Shown here: in pieces, positions 19,801 through 28,303 of the stretch
Layout: each line of letters begins with the position of its first letter
Numbering within the stretch: position 1 is the stretch's first letter
Source: Gracilibacillus kekensis
GTDB taxonomy: Bacteria > Bacillota > Bacilli > Bacillales > Amphibacillaceae
Direction: 5' to 3'
Length of the DNA: 64,000 nt
NCBI RefSeq assembly: GCF_900143085.1
Contig: NZ_FRCZ01000001.1
Location: 496,001-560,000 of the forward strand
Notes under the pieces: generated by a model
What the model was told of the DNA's origin: nothing
Seen by the model: only the letters and a program-made list of their open reading frames with translations
Database searches by the model: none
Program-made: the position numbers and the translations under genes

Positions 19801-21496
19801 TTTCTCCAGATAGTTCGTGCCATGTAAACTGATCTGGTAACACATTATTTTCTACAGCAAATTCTACAAAATCCTCATAAAAATTGCTGTCGTAATGGGA
19901 CAGGTTTGGCCCTGCAATTTTGGCATCTGAATCTTCTTCTTTCACAACATTGTACATTCTTTCCCAAGCGTTTAAAAAGCCATCTTCTCCTAAATTTCCA
20001 GAGAACCAAATACCATTAGGCTCATTAAAAATGACATATACGATCTTATCACTATTTCTATTATCTTTTACGGTTCTAACCGTTTCTCTTATCAACTCTT
20101 CATAATGATCTAATCCTTCATATTCATATGGCCATTGCAAATACATATCGGGAACAGCTAATTGTATCCATTCTGTTCCAGCTTCAAAATACGTATCCGC
20201 AACCCTTAAGCCATCTCCTGTTGGATGTTGCAATCCATTAGGAGGCTTTTGTTCTACCACCTGAGGTTTAAGAGGTTCCAGCAAATCTATTGTCGGAACA
20301 TTCGGTTCACTTACACCATACAGAAAACCACTAGCTCCATGCATGATCTCTCCATTCGTTTTATTCATATCAAAGTTTGCAATCGCACCCAAATCAGGAT
20401 TATATAACGATAGTGTATAGGTTAAAGTTTTTAAATTATTAGTAGATGTCACCCTAATTTCATAAGTAAATAAATTTATTTTTTCTATTTCCACATTAGC
20501 ATTCGGATTAGAGGTTTCGACTGAAATATCTGTAGAATCTACTTGAGAATTATCGGATATTTCGTAGCGAATGTTCTTTTGATCATCAACCTCAACTACA
20601 TCGTCACCAACAGTAATACTATTAATCGTAGCATCATTTTCTGGACCAACAAGTGCAAGAACCTGATCGGAAGTTAACGCTTGATTGTATATTTGTAAAT
20701 CATCAAAGTATCCAGTCACATCATCATCTGATGTATAAATTGACCTGCCAAAATCATTAAACTGTAACGCATCTAAAAACTCTCGATCAAAAAATTGCTG
20801 AACTGCTTCTTCTAGATTTGCGTCATCATCACTTGCGTTACCGTCCATTCCGCTCATTCCAATAGATTGTCCATCTATATAAGCACGATAACTTCCATCA
20901 CTCTTGAGAGAAATTGCGACATGCTGCCAACTATTTCTATCCGGTTGGTCTTCCCATGAAACAGCTGCGCGATAATCTGCTGCACCTTCAGTATCTGTAC
21001 CAATGTTAATAATTTGGTTATAGTTAGCTCCTCCAGCTACAAAGGCAAATTCAGGATCAGACCATGAACCAGATACCCCTTGGTAATGTTGGTGCTTTTC
21101 AGTAATGGTTGAGCCTACTAATCTAGAATAACCACTAGCCTCTTCCTCAATATTTACCCAAACAGAAATGGTTAATTCATCTGTTACTTCTTCATATATA
21201 TCACCAGGAAGTTCTAACCAACCATTACCAGGCAAATGCAAAACATTGCCTTTCTCCTCACTTTCTAGTACGGTAGCTTCTTCTTTTAATTCTGCTTGAT
21301 CAGTAGTTTCCTCACTGTTCACTTTGTTTAAAATAGTACTTCCATCTACTTCATCAGGCTCAAACCCCCAATGATATAATGGCGCTGGTAAATCCTCTTG
21401 ATTCGTAGTAGTTTCAGCGAATACAGTAATCGTAATAGTAGATACGAACAACAACAGAGCTAAAAAAAACAATACTTTTTTACGAAAGGTTAACAT
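16892..21496 (-). CDS. Wall-anchored multidomain clan GH-A glycoside hydrolase
   Basis: This 1534-residue secreted enzyme has a signal peptide (to about 27) and a LamG/jelly-roll domain (about 40-285). A cadherin-like strand region precedes a (beta/alpha)8 catalytic domain at about 370-770. Glu492 in IFNEPNGIW is the likely acid/base and Glu595 in VINEYS the likely nucleophile, the clan GH-A arrangement. Three carbohydrate-binding-like beta domains starting KYEAEDA, FEAEEA and VEAEDG follow, then a Big2-like domain (about 1260-1340). An Asn/Asp/Ser linker leads to LPDTA at 1499-1503, a membrane helix and RRKNSN. LPDTA resembles B. subtilis SrtD substrates. The family (GH39-like, possibly GH86) and the polysaccharide are uncertain. 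Start ATG 21496 follows AAAGGAG. Confidence 0.82.
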   Translation of the reverse strand: MLTFRKKVLFFLALLLFVSTITITVFAETTTNQEDLPAPLYHWGFEPDEVDGSTILNKVNSEETTDQAELKEEATVLESEEKGNVLHLPGNGWLELPGDIYEEVTDELTISVWVNIEEEASGYSRLVGSTITEKHQHYQGVSGSWSDPEFAFVAGGANYNQIINIGTDTEGAADYRAAVSWEDQPDRNSWQHVAISLKSDGSYRAYIDGQSIGMSGMDGNASDDDANLEEAVQQFFDREFLDALQFNDFGRSIYTSDDDVTGYFDDLQIYNQALTSDQVLALVGPENDATINSITVGDDVVEVDDQKNIRYEISDNSQVDSTDISVETSNPNANVEIEKINLFTYEIRVTSTNNLKTLTYTLSLYNPDLGAIANFDMNKTNGEIMHGASGFLYGVSEPNVPTIDLLEPLKPQVVEQKPPNGLQHPTGDGLRVADTYFEAGTEWIQLAVPDMYLQWPYEYEGLDHYEELIRETVRTVKDNRNSDKIVYVIFNEPNGIWFSGNLGEDGFLNAWERMYNVVKEEDSDAKIAGPNLSHYDSNFYEDFVEFAVENNVLPDQFTWHELSGESSLSNWDAHFDHYRSLEEEYGFSRPVVINEYSNPEDPGAAGSMIQWLSRIENSKVNAGLAYWHFANTLNELAADANRPNGAWWLYKWYGDMTGQTVDVETYNAEVDGMYGLTSIDEGKGKAYTIFGGEDGVLTASMENLTDTSAFHDAQSVHVKLYRTKYTGFLGTHEKPRVEFEGNVPLQDGNLNITIRDANELDGYHAIVTPATNDTTTDFQDYNRIWTKKYEAEDAQLNGASVANQGWGAVSNQAYVQGLNSSEKNVKLDVTVPQDGKYKLEVFYGNGAPLTDGKNRAQGELARQLLTLNGEEYKTLTYDSTVDSDVFSSETVYLDLEEGTHSLQFSYESGMEASLDKFDLTYVGEKDQDLTKTYLFEAEEASYSDGFTLKSEKDNYSSAGYITGSGENQYTVVVEDNGYYDLELGYASDSKQSISVQKRIVNYPENATAEAKLSTEWNEIAKQDIETSEDITSVSGSKIYLTAGANSIILASQEEVSLDYLKVTHLPEETSSNSTIVEAEDGDVFGEAKIIENKNTSGEQVVSNIGENKNNGLSFDVEVEEAGAYKLSIDYINDEPAPVIYNEDHPDGYLHPYNTDLVERYAQIVVNEQSPQTVYFRNTLSWDTVKNHVVDVTLKAGKNTITLYNDNSYQFNDVVQYAPHFDKFEIAKSTLSDESEEVTNIHITPEDLLLKKGKEMTLEVTAEYEDGNTVDVTEEAEYHSKNEEIVTVTDKGEVLSVGTGETEIQIKYQSHTKVINVKVYQTTITLGEAIEVIAGELFNINNSNATIHMPEDLPKGTTLTVYKVDQDDVSNEGYIIAGDVYEYIFEYPSGNYSESFTLTLEYDQEKFKEKEVDVHYQGEDSDEWEIRDSKADQGVISFTTNSFSTYGVFAEEERSNDGENSDDNADEDNNSGSDNQDQGNTNQVNESESDQGETTSEESLPDTATSMFNWLLVGLALLVLGIVIYFIVNRRKNSN

Positions 21497-21578
21497 CCAG
21501 TAATACACTCCTTTTATAATAGATAGCTTCCTACTGTGACTTCATCAAATGAAACTCTCCTACCACCCCCTTAATGTT

Positions 21579-21592
21579 ATTAAGCGCTTACA
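21579..21592. promoter_or_regulatory. cre/LacI-type operator before the glycosidase
   Basis: The palindrome TAAGCGCTTA (21581-21590) has the CG-centred core used by CcpA and other LacI-family repressors. The 14-mer ATTAAGCGCTTACA has two mismatches to cre. It lies between the LacI gene and the glycosidase start, so it could serve CcpA or the adjacent LacI protein. A small hairpin AGTACCTC/GAGGTACT (21601-21624) sits beside it. Confidence 0.5.
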
Positions 21593-21638
21593 TTTAATGC
21601 AGTACCTCTTACTTTAGAGGTACTATTTTGGCACTTCC

Positions 21639-22658
21639 TTATCTAATCTTCTTCGTACTTTCGCGGACAATTAATTTTGACGGTGTAACCACTTTAACAG
21701 GGATTCTTCTTCCATCGAATCGGTCTAATAACAGCTTTACAGCATGTTTTCCCATTTCTTCTGTATAAATTTTGATCGTCGACAAAGCAGGCTTGGTATA
21801 CTCAGCCATTGAAATATCATTAAAACTTACAATGCTAATATCATCAGGCACATGTAAACCTTGCTCATCCAATGCACGAATAGCACCGATAGCCATTGCA
21901 TCACTAGCAACAAAAAATGCGCTCGGCATTTCTTTATTTTTTATAGCATGTTGGATACAATCATAACCATCCTTAATTAAAAATTCGTCAGCTAGATAGA
22001 TATAATTATTATTTAATAATTGATGGCTATTCATTTTTGCTTCAAAAGCTTCCTTTCGAGGATTCGCCATTTCCGGTCCACTTCTACCCCTATGTTCTCT
22101 TCCACCTATATAACCGATACGAGTGTGACCGAGCTCAAGTAAATGATCTAAAGCTTTGTTGGTTGCTTTTTCATAATCTATAATAATATTGTCTACCTGA
22201 TCATTTTCTACGAGATTATTAACATATACGATGTTATCACCGAGAGTTTCATCTAACATTTTCTCTTCTTCAGGATTTGGAATACCTACTACAATAACTC
22301 CATCCAAATCATTAATTTCTTTAGAAGATTGATCCCCTAGATGAATAATTCGCTTAACAAGTACATTTTTATTTCTACATTCATTTTCAATACCTTTTCT
22401 AATCGATAGAAAATAGACATCTTCCCACTCGTATTCTTGAGAACAATACATAATAATACCAATTTCTTTTGTTTTCGCACCCTCCTCAATTTGAGGTCGC
22501 CTCTTTTTTAAAGGTACATAGCCAAATTCGTCACATATGTCTAAAATCTTTTTCTTTGTCTCCACGGAAACACTTAAATGCTTGTCATTATTTAGTACTC
22601 TAGATACGGTAGCAGTGGAAACATCAGCATGTTTAGCTATATCTTTTATTGTTGTCAT
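21639..22658 (-). CDS. LacI-family transcriptional regulator
   Basis: The 339-residue protein has an N-terminal LacI headpiece (TIKDIAKHADVSTATVSRVL) with hinge helix and a sugar-binding core (HTRIGYIGG, FFVASDAMAIGAIRAL, SIVSFNDISMAEYTKPALST). It is most like GalR/MsmR-type regulators. It sits just upstream of the giant glycosidase in the same orientation, so it probably controls that gene through an operator near 21.58 kb. The inducer is unknown. Confidence 0.9.
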   Translation of the reverse strand: MTTIKDIAKHADVSTATVSRVLNNDKHLSVSVETKKKILDICDEFGYVPLKKRRPQIEEGAKTKEIGIIMYCSQEYEWEDVYFLSIRKGIENECRNKNVLVKRIIHLGDQSSKEINDLDGVIVVGIPNPEEEKMLDETLGDNIVYVNNLVENDQVDNIIIDYEKATNKALDHLLELGHTRIGYIGGREHRGRSGPEMANPRKEAFEAKMNSHQLLNNNYIYLADEFLIKDGYDCIQHAIKNKEMPSAFFVASDAMAIGAIRALDEQGLHVPDDISIVSFNDISMAEYTKPALSTIKIYTEEMGKHAVKLLLDRFDGRRIPVKVVTPSKLIVRESTKKIR

Positions 22659-22810
22659 ATTAATTCTCCTGCCTATTAAGTAAAATTTTATGTAAATTAA
22701 TACTTTTTTAGTAAATACATCATTTTAAAAGTAGATTATCATATTTTTCCAATATATGCAATGATTTCTTTGCCGATTTGTACTTTCCTAAGCTAGATAA
22801 AACTTCTTTC

Positions 22811-22964
22811 TTATCCGGTAATTCCCTTCACGGGATATCGTCTACTCTTGACGGGATAACTACTCCTCTTCACGGGATATGATCACTTATCCCGTGAAGA
22901 GGCAGAGTTATCCCGTCAACAGACAGACTTATCCTGTTAACAGAAGAAGTTATCCCGTGAAGAA
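22811..22964. repeat. Palindromic repeat array, copy 3
   Basis: Three inverted units on the left and four on the right surround the centre TGATCA (22880-22885). The right half is a clean 21-bp tandem (ACTTATCCCGTGAAGAGGC, AGTTATCCCGTCAACAGAC and so on). It abuts the terminator of the Rpn nuclease gene. Because 21 is a multiple of 3, a spurious frame reads repeated Tyr-Pro-Val. Confidence 0.87.
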
Positions 22965-22983
22965 AAATCAAATCGACTCAACA

Positions 22984-23019
22984 CAAAAAGCCCTGAAGAG
23001 ATTTCTCTCAACAGGGCTT
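22984..23019 (-). terminator. Terminator of the Rpn-family gene
   Basis: The stem AGCCCTG/CAGGGCT (22989-22995 with 23012-23018) is followed on the minus strand by five Ts. It lies about 35 bp past the stop codon and is duplicated at 9.25 kb without the gene. Confidence 0.8.
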
Positions 23020-23051
23020 CCTGATCACTACAATTATGCAGTTAAATTCAA

Positions 23052-24092
23052 CTACGCCAACTCATTCCTAAGATTTTTGACTTCTTCTACAGAGGTTCCT
23101 GCTATATTTGCTATTTGTTCAAGTGCTAGCCCTTGCTCCAACATTCGTACGATCAATGCGTTTCGTTCTTGCGTACGTCCTTCTTCTCTTCCTTCTTCTC
23201 TGCCTATTTTTCTGCCTATTTCTCTTCCTATTTCTCTACCTTCTTTTATGCCTTCTTTTAAGCCCTTTTCCTTACCCTCTTGTAGTGCTTCTTTTTCTCT
23301 CAATTCTGCCTCTACCTTGGCTGCTTCTTCATCCATTACAAATTTCAAGCGTGCTTCATATGCTAATAACTCTTCACGAGTAGCACTTAAAACATCCCAT
23401 CCTTGGATTGCATTTTTTAGTGTGTCATCTTTCATAGCGATCTCCTCCAATTCATGAAAAATTTCTTCGTAAACCTTTCCTTTACGATGATCTACTATTC
23501 CTAACAACAACATCCATCTGGCCAACAAATCATTCCACGGGTCTAATCTTTGCATTTTCCAATCATATATAAGTTTAGGCATTTCTAAAAAGTGAAATTC
23601 CATTACATCTGTCAATCGAAAAAAATCTTTGTCCTCATACAAATGATAGGAAGTGTGAAACTTTGTGGTTTGAGGAAATAAATTGAAATTCATTATATTA
23701 ATTGCAATCACTGGATGTAACTGTTTATATCCCATTTTCTTCTTTAACGGCATTCTATATACACCAGACCAGTAATATATAGAGCGTTTAATCATGTCAT
23801 ATTTATTGGTGAATTGAATCTCAATATTAATTTGCTCTTCATTATTGGTAACTGCAAGTATATCTAGCCTGGATTGCTTGTCATCACGATATTCTCCAGC
23901 ATTCTCGTTGTTATGGAATGAAATGTTTTTTATACTTTCATGCCCAGTTCTTTGTAAAACTGCATTGAGAAAAACCACTGTTATAGCCTTGTTCTTTTCC
24001 GTTCCGAATAACTGCTTAAAAGCATAATCAATTTTAAGATCCATTAATCGATCCAACGACACACGCTTCAATAATTTTGCTTTCATTTCCAT
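23052..24092 (-). CDS. Rpn-family recombination-promoting nuclease/putative transposase
   Basis: Rpn (PD-(D/E)XK nuclease, formerly transposase_31) proteins are cytosolic DNA endonucleases that stimulate recombination and spread as multigene families. The 346-residue protein begins with the family motif DLKIDYAFKQLFG. It carries a catalytic core with Asp in SRLDILAV and Glu-x-Gln in INIEIQF. It ends with a highly charged repeat of GREIGR/GREEGR units (about 285-310) and an alpha-helical tail. The start is ATG 24092. It is flanked on the right-hand coding end by palindromic array copy 3, suggesting a repeat-nuclease association. No terminal inverted repeats or target duplication were found. 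Confidence 0.88.
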   Translation of the reverse strand: MEMKAKLLKRVSLDRLMDLKIDYAFKQLFGTEKNKAITVVFLNAVLQRTGHESIKNISFHNNENAGEYRDDKQSRLDILAVTNNEEQINIEIQFTNKYDMIKRSIYYWSGVYRMPLKKKMGYKQLHPVIAINIMNFNLFPQTTKFHTSYHLYEDKDFFRLTDVMEFHFLEMPKLIYDWKMQRLDPWNDLLARWMLLLGIVDHRKGKVYEEIFHELEEIAMKDDTLKNAIQGWDVLSATREELLAYEARLKFVMDEEAAKVEAELREKEALQEGKEKGLKEGIKEGREIGREIGRKIGREEGREEGRTQERNALIVRMLEQGLALEQIANIAGTSVEEVKNLRNELA

Positions 24093-24399
24093 TGCACCAA
24101 GCCCTTTCTTTAATTTTTAAAAGGTCTAAGATGACGTGTTTAAGAAAATGAAAGATATTTCCGTCGTGTGTCACTGTTGTTCGTTTTACTCTATTATATC
24201 ACCTTTTCTTAAACGTCCAAATATAATGATAATTCAATTATATCCTACATTATTTATTTTATCAAGAACATACGTTCGTTTATTGTACAAAAAAAAGAAA
24301 TCACTAATCCTTATATGCGGAATTGAAAATATAAGGATTAGTGAATTTTCTTACAGTAACTGTTACTCTTCACGAGAATTCCCATGAAGGACTCCAAAA
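24093..24399. other. Intergenic region with degenerate palindrome
   Basis: About 300 AT-rich bases with no supportable gene. CTCTTCACGAGAATTCCCATGAAGG (in parts: CTTCACGAG and CCCATGAAG around GAATTC, 24366-24390) is a degenerate relative of the array unit or a weak terminator for pdxA. It is the only such sequence on this side of the Rpn gene. Confidence 0.45.
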
Positions 24400-25392
24400 C
24401 TACTTCGGCGCAAGTTCTGCGGCTGATTGCAGTGCAGCAACCATACTTCGATTATCCGCGATATTTTTACCGGCAATATCAAAAGCGGTGCCATGATCGA
24501 CAGAAGTTCGAATAATTCCATGATTCAGACCCACAGTGATATTTACCCCTTCTTCTAAACCTAATACTTTAATCGGGACATGGCCTTGATCATGATAACA
24601 GGCAACCACGATATCAAAGTCACCGCGTACCGCTCGAAAGAATACGGTATCTGCCGGATGCGGACCACTGACATTAATACCTTGCGCTTGCGCTTCACGG
24701 ATAGCTGGCACTAGCTTTTCTTCTTCTTCACCTTCACCAAATAAGCCATTTTCCCCTGCATGTGGATTAATACCACAGACTGCGATGCTTGGCTCTTTAT
24801 AACCAGCACGTTTTAGGGCTTTATCTGCTAATTCAATTACAGTATGTGTCCGCTCAGGATTAATCAGATCAATAGCTTTCTTCAAACCGACATGTGTCGT
24901 TAAATGGATGACCTTTAACTTCGGTGAGCTCAGCATCATTGAATAATCGGCTGTCTCGGTTAGAGTTGCTAATATTTCCGTATGACCAGAGAAATCGTGT
25001 CCGCCTTTTACTAATGCTTCTTTGTTCAATGGTGCGGTACAGATCGCTTGTATTTTTCGCGCTTTAGCTAAAGTAATTGCTTTCTCTATAAATTGATAAG
25101 CAGCGTCCCCTGCAACTGCTGATACTTCACCGAATACAATATCTTCAGGTAATAGATCTAAATTGATACAGTCGATGATTCCATGCTGACTCTTTGCTTC
25201 TTCTGTATCCTCAATTGTATGGATCACCACTTTTGAATCTGAAATCGTTGCCGCACGCTTTAAAATTTTTGCATCCCCGATGACGATCGGTCGACAAATT
25301 TCGTAAATCTCGGGTTCTTCCAGCGCTTTTATGATAACCTCTGGTCCAATCCCAGCAGCATCCCCCATTGTAATTCCAATCGCAGGTATCAT
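24400..25392 (-). CDS. pdxA: PdxA2-type 4-phospho-D-threonate/D-erythronate dehydrogenase
   Basis: PdxA-fold enzymes oxidise and decarboxylate a phosphorylated hydroxy acid using NAD. The 330-residue cytosolic protein has the family motifs GITMGDAAGIGPEV, the metal-site histidines in FSGHTEIL, and CYHDQGHVPIK. It overlaps by 4 bp (ATGA) with a four-carbon acid sugar kinase. This pairing is established for the D-threonate and D-erythronate pathways that end in DHAP, rather than for vitamin B6 synthesis. Annotation pipelines would probably call it PdxA. Confidence 0.85.
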   Translation of the reverse strand: MIPAIGITMGDAAGIGPEVIIKALEEPEIYEICRPIVIGDAKILKRAATISDSKVVIHTIEDTEEAKSQHGIIDCINLDLLPEDIVFGEVSAVAGDAAYQFIEKAITLAKARKIQAICTAPLNKEALVKGGHDFSGHTEILATLTETADYSMMLSSPKLKVIHLTTHVGLKKAIDLINPERTHTVIELADKALKRAGYKEPSIAVCGINPHAGENGLFGEGEEEEKLVPAIREAQAQGINVSGPHPADTVFFRAVRGDFDIVVACYHDQGHVPIKVLGLEEGVNITVGLNHGIIRTSVDHGTAFDIAGKNIADNRSMVAALQSAAELAPK

Positions 25393-26669
25393 CGATTCAC
25401 ATCCTTATCGTTTTTAATTCCTTGATGTAACAACTTGAATGCATTTGTCATTACTTCCTTCGTTCCAAAACTACCGGCCTTTGTTATCGTAATCATCTCA
25501 CCGGCCTTACCTATTTTACCGATTGGAACTCCTAATTCTAATTGGCCGACCAATTGGTATTCGTTGATTTGTAGCTTTGCAAACACTTGTTGCGCAGTAT
25601 CTCCTCCTGTTAAAAAAATATTCCGAAGGTCTGACGTTTTTATAATTGACACTGCAATTTCACCTAAAGCATTTGAGATCAGATCACTTATTTCAATAAA
25701 AGGTATTCCTTTTTCCCTACCGATTGCTTTGGTTACTTCAATATTGGCGGAGGAGTATAACGCAACACTCTTCCCCTTGTTAATTGCTGAATGAATCGCC
25801 TTAATGTCCATGCTATCACCACCAGCAATTACTTTTGTAACATCGAGCTCCACACCAACCACTTCAGGTTGTGATAAAAGGTGCGCAAGCTGCTTTCTTC
25901 CGACTTTGCTAACACTTCCCACCACAAATAACACAGGGCTAGGCTTCGAAATTATTTGCTTTTGTACCCTTTGTTTCACAAACCCTAATGCTTGAGGCAA
26001 ATAATTAATCAAACCTGCCGATCCACAAAATATAGTGGAATACCCTAAATGTACTACATTCATTAATAACTTCAGGTCATCTTCCGAAACAGCATCAACG
26101 GTTATGTAGGTAATATCTTGTTGTTTCCATTCTGACAATAGGTGTAAAAGGTGCGCCTCTCCCTTACGCAAATCCCTATAACTTAAATGCTTTACACGTC
26201 TACCTGACGATTGTTTCATTATTTCAAATATATCCGAATCATACACTGGCGTTTTCGGATCGTTGGCAACTTCTGTTTCACTTAATTTTGTACCTTGAAG
26301 ATAATGAATACCTTCTTTTACTGTACGTCCGTTTTCAGGGTATGCCGGGGTAACAAATATAAAATCTGGTTGGAAGATATCAGCTACAGCATTCACTTCT
26401 GAGCCAATATTCCCTCTCATGGTAGAGTCGATTTTTTTATAAACGATATCATATGACCTATCTTTAATGCGCTTACAAATTTCATGGACTCTAGCATACG
26501 CCTTGTCACTTGTTATCGCTCTGCTGTTGGAATTAAAAATGATCGCATCTTTATTCGTATCTATATTAGACCTTTGAACCTCTACTGCTACATCCAAACC
26601 ATAATCGACTAACTGAACTCCTGTATCACATGCACCTGTTAAATCATCAGCAATAATCGCTATTTTCAT
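25389..26669 (-). CDS. Four-carbon acid sugar kinase (DtnK/DenK type, DUF1537)
   Basis: The 426-residue kinase has the N-terminal IADDLTGACDTGVQL motif, the substrate-binding YKKIDSTMRGNIG, and the C-terminal ATP-site LTGGDTAQQV. Family members phosphorylate D-threonate or D-erythronate at C4. The gene overlaps pdxA by 4 bp, so the two enzymes should act in sequence: kinase, then oxidative decarboxylation to DHAP. No transporter or regulator is adjacent. Start ATG 26669 follows AGGCAGG. An imperfect dyad with CTAG ends lies about 20 bp upstream (26689-26706). Confidence 0.87.
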   Translation of the reverse strand: MKIAIIADDLTGACDTGVQLVDYGLDVAVEVQRSNIDTNKDAIIFNSNSRAITSDKAYARVHEICKRIKDRSYDIVYKKIDSTMRGNIGSEVNAVADIFQPDFIFVTPAYPENGRTVKEGIHYLQGTKLSETEVANDPKTPVYDSDIFEIMKQSSGRRVKHLSYRDLRKGEAHLLHLLSEWKQQDITYITVDAVSEDDLKLLMNVVHLGYSTIFCGSAGLINYLPQALGFVKQRVQKQIISKPSPVLFVVGSVSKVGRKQLAHLLSQPEVVGVELDVTKVIAGGDSMDIKAIHSAINKGKSVALYSSANIEVTKAIGREKGIPFIEISDLISNALGEIAVSIIKTSDLRNIFLTGGDTAQQVFAKLQINEYQLVGQLELGVPIGKIGKAGEMITITKAGSFGTKEVMTNAFKLLHQGIKNDKDVNR

Positions 26670-26835
26670 TGTCTAACCTGCCTCAGTATCTAGTAATTTT
26701 CTAGAGATTTTAATTCATAAAATGGGATGAATGATATAAATATCATTGTAGTATATTATATGCTAAATAATCTTGAATTAAAAATCTATAGACACCTGAA
26801 TTCACTTTTCAATTTCCTGTATAGTATTTACTAAC

Positions 26836-26877
26836 AAAACGAAGCACTTAGTCCAATATGGATAAGTGCTTCGTTTT
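26836..26877. terminator. Strong terminator after the UPF0175/DUF3368 genes
   Basis: A perfect 15-bp stem (26836-26850 with 26863-26877) has A/T tracts on both sides. On the minus strand it starts 3 bp past the true DUF3368 stop at 26881-26883. Confidence 0.85.
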
Positions 26878-26880
26878 TCA

Positions 26881-27380
26881 CTACCATTCATTTTCATTTT
26901 TTAAAACTTGTTCATATAATTGGTTGCTAATTCTATAATTGTTTTCAATAAGCATATCGATAAATGGTTTGATGGTTTCAATTTTCCGTTCAAATTTTGC
27001 CAAACTAAGAACACCGATGGTTCCAATTGGTGTTAAGAAAAATTTTTTGCCACATCCCTTGTAGCCCTTTCATCTATCAGTACGAAATCAGAGTTTAATT
27101 CTTTTCCACCTATTATGGTTTCCAATTCTTCATAATGTAGCTTTGCATACATTCTATGAACCAGTTCTTTATCCATCACCGAATAGACAATTACTTTTTG
27201 ATCTTCTATAGCGTTAAGAATCTCACTTCTACCAAAATCACTTTCGTGAGAACTAGATGTCAGTTCTTTAATAACAGCTTCAGGAACATAAACTTTATCG
27301 AATAATTCCCATAACAAATGTAGTTTATTAATCATAGATAAAGCAATTACAGGACTTGTATTTGTAATAATTGTTTTCAT
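26881..27380 (-). pseudogene. DUF3368 (PIN-like) toxin-type protein, frameshifted
   Basis: DUF3368 proteins are PIN-like ribonuclease candidates paired with UPF0175. The frame from ATG 27380 carries the N-terminal motif TNTSPVIALSMI, VPEAVIKEL and LIDERATRDVAK, then stops early. In the next frame the normal C-terminus resumes at once (LTPIGTIGVLSLAKFE, then ISNQLYEQVLKNENEW and stop at 26881). One base missing from the A5/T5 run near 27045-27054 explains it. Either the toxin is inactivated or the homopolymer was miscounted. It starts directly after the UPF0175 stop, with no gap. Confidence 0.8.
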
Positions 27381-27671
27381 TTACTCTGTATTCTCTTTAT
27401 ACTTTTGAATAGCTTTTGCGTCTTCCTCAATATGCTCAGCAGTATAATGCATCCAATCTATCTTTTTATTACGCAAAATATCAATAAAGTTCGCTAATGG
27501 CTTCCCGGCTAACTCTGCTGCTCTTTCTAATGTAACAGTTTGATCGACAAACATACCAATCGCAAGTGATAACCGTACTTTTTCATCAATATTTTTACCA
27601 TTAACACCCTTATCCAATATTTGAATCATTTCTATGGGTAATCTTATATTTCCATTGTTTTCATCTAACAT
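27381..27671 (-). CDS. UPF0175-family antitoxin-like protein
   Basis: The 96-residue protein shows the UPF0175 pattern of an N-terminal strand, then RLSLAIGMFVDQTVTLERAAELAGKPLANFI (given as LSLAIGMF and LERAAELAG), a helix-turn-helix-like segment. UPF0175 genes commonly precede DUF3368 genes as putative toxin-antitoxin modules. The stop codon abuts the DUF3368 start (TAAATG), showing translational coupling. The start is ATG 27671 after AAAGGGTG. Confidence 0.82.
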   Translation of the reverse strand: MLDENNGNIRLPIEMIQILDKGVNGKNIDEKVRLSLAIGMFVDQTVTLERAAELAGKPLANFIDILRNKKIDWMHYTAEHIEEDAKAIQKYKENTE

Positions 27672-27802
27672 GTTCCATCACCCTTTCAGAGTGTTCTTAA
27701 CATCATTTTACCATAAAATAAATAAATTAATTTTTAAAGATAAGATTAAACTGATTTACTTAATGAAACAGCAACCATCGACAATTGCTTCTCATCCACA
27801 AA

Positions 27803-28300
27803 TCACTCCACATACTCTTTCACCCGCAACACCTGCTGTATTTTAGGCCTCGCTAACTTGCCCCAATTCTTAACAGCATTGTTCGTCACCTCGTATTTCT
27901 CTGCAATATCTTGGACAGCTTGATCACGCAAAATAAACTCAACAAACCAGCACCACTGCTTTTGAGAAAGTACCTTCTGAATATCGGTTAACATCTGTGT
28001 ATCTACATCCAACTCCATTTCTGTCACGAAATCATCCGTTGTGATTTGATTGAGCCATGATTGGAGCTGGTCATTCTCTCGGTTATCTTTTTGAATTTTA
28101 TTAAGAAAACGACGTGCAATACAGTAATACACATACGTAGAAAACTTGGACTTTGACTCGTCATAGGTCTGATAAGCATGCCAAATCGCAATCAATCCTT
28201 CTTGAAAAAAGTCACCCTCCGTATCACGTATTTTATACTTATGAATCAAATGATGAATCATTCGATCATACTCTTGTAAAACGGACTCAATACTTTGCAT
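27803..28300 (-). CDS. Small sigma-70-family sigma factor
   Basis: The 165-residue protein has region 2 (EGDFFQEGLIAIWHAYQTYD, FSTYVYYCIARRFLNKI) and a region 4 helix-turn-helix (IAEKYEVTNNAVKNWGKLA). It resembles the short competence- or ECF-like sigma factors of Bacilli rather than a housekeeping sigma. No anti-sigma gene is adjacent. The start is ATG 28300, with GGAG 6 nt upstream. That ribosome site is buried in a long hairpin, so translation may be regulated. Target promoters are unknown. Confidence 0.82.
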   Translation of the reverse strand: MQSIESVLQEYDRMIHHLIHKYKIRDTEGDFFQEGLIAIWHAYQTYDESKSKFSTYVYYCIARRFLNKIQKDNRENDQLQSWLNQITTDDFVTEMELDVDTQMLTDIQKVLSQKQWCWFVEFILRDQAVQDIAEKYEVTNNAVKNWGKLARPKIQQVLRVKEYVE

Positions 28301-28303
28301 CCT

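Noticed and set aside
22879-23457. Rightward open frame with repeated Tyr-Pro-Val
   Set aside because: It only reads through the 21-bp palindromic units and the antisense strand of the Rpn gene; the repeats are in phase because 21 is a multiple of 3.
23052-24092. Complete insertion sequence around the Rpn gene
   Set aside because: No terminal inverted repeats or target-site duplication could be found; only the array on one side and a degenerate piece on the other.
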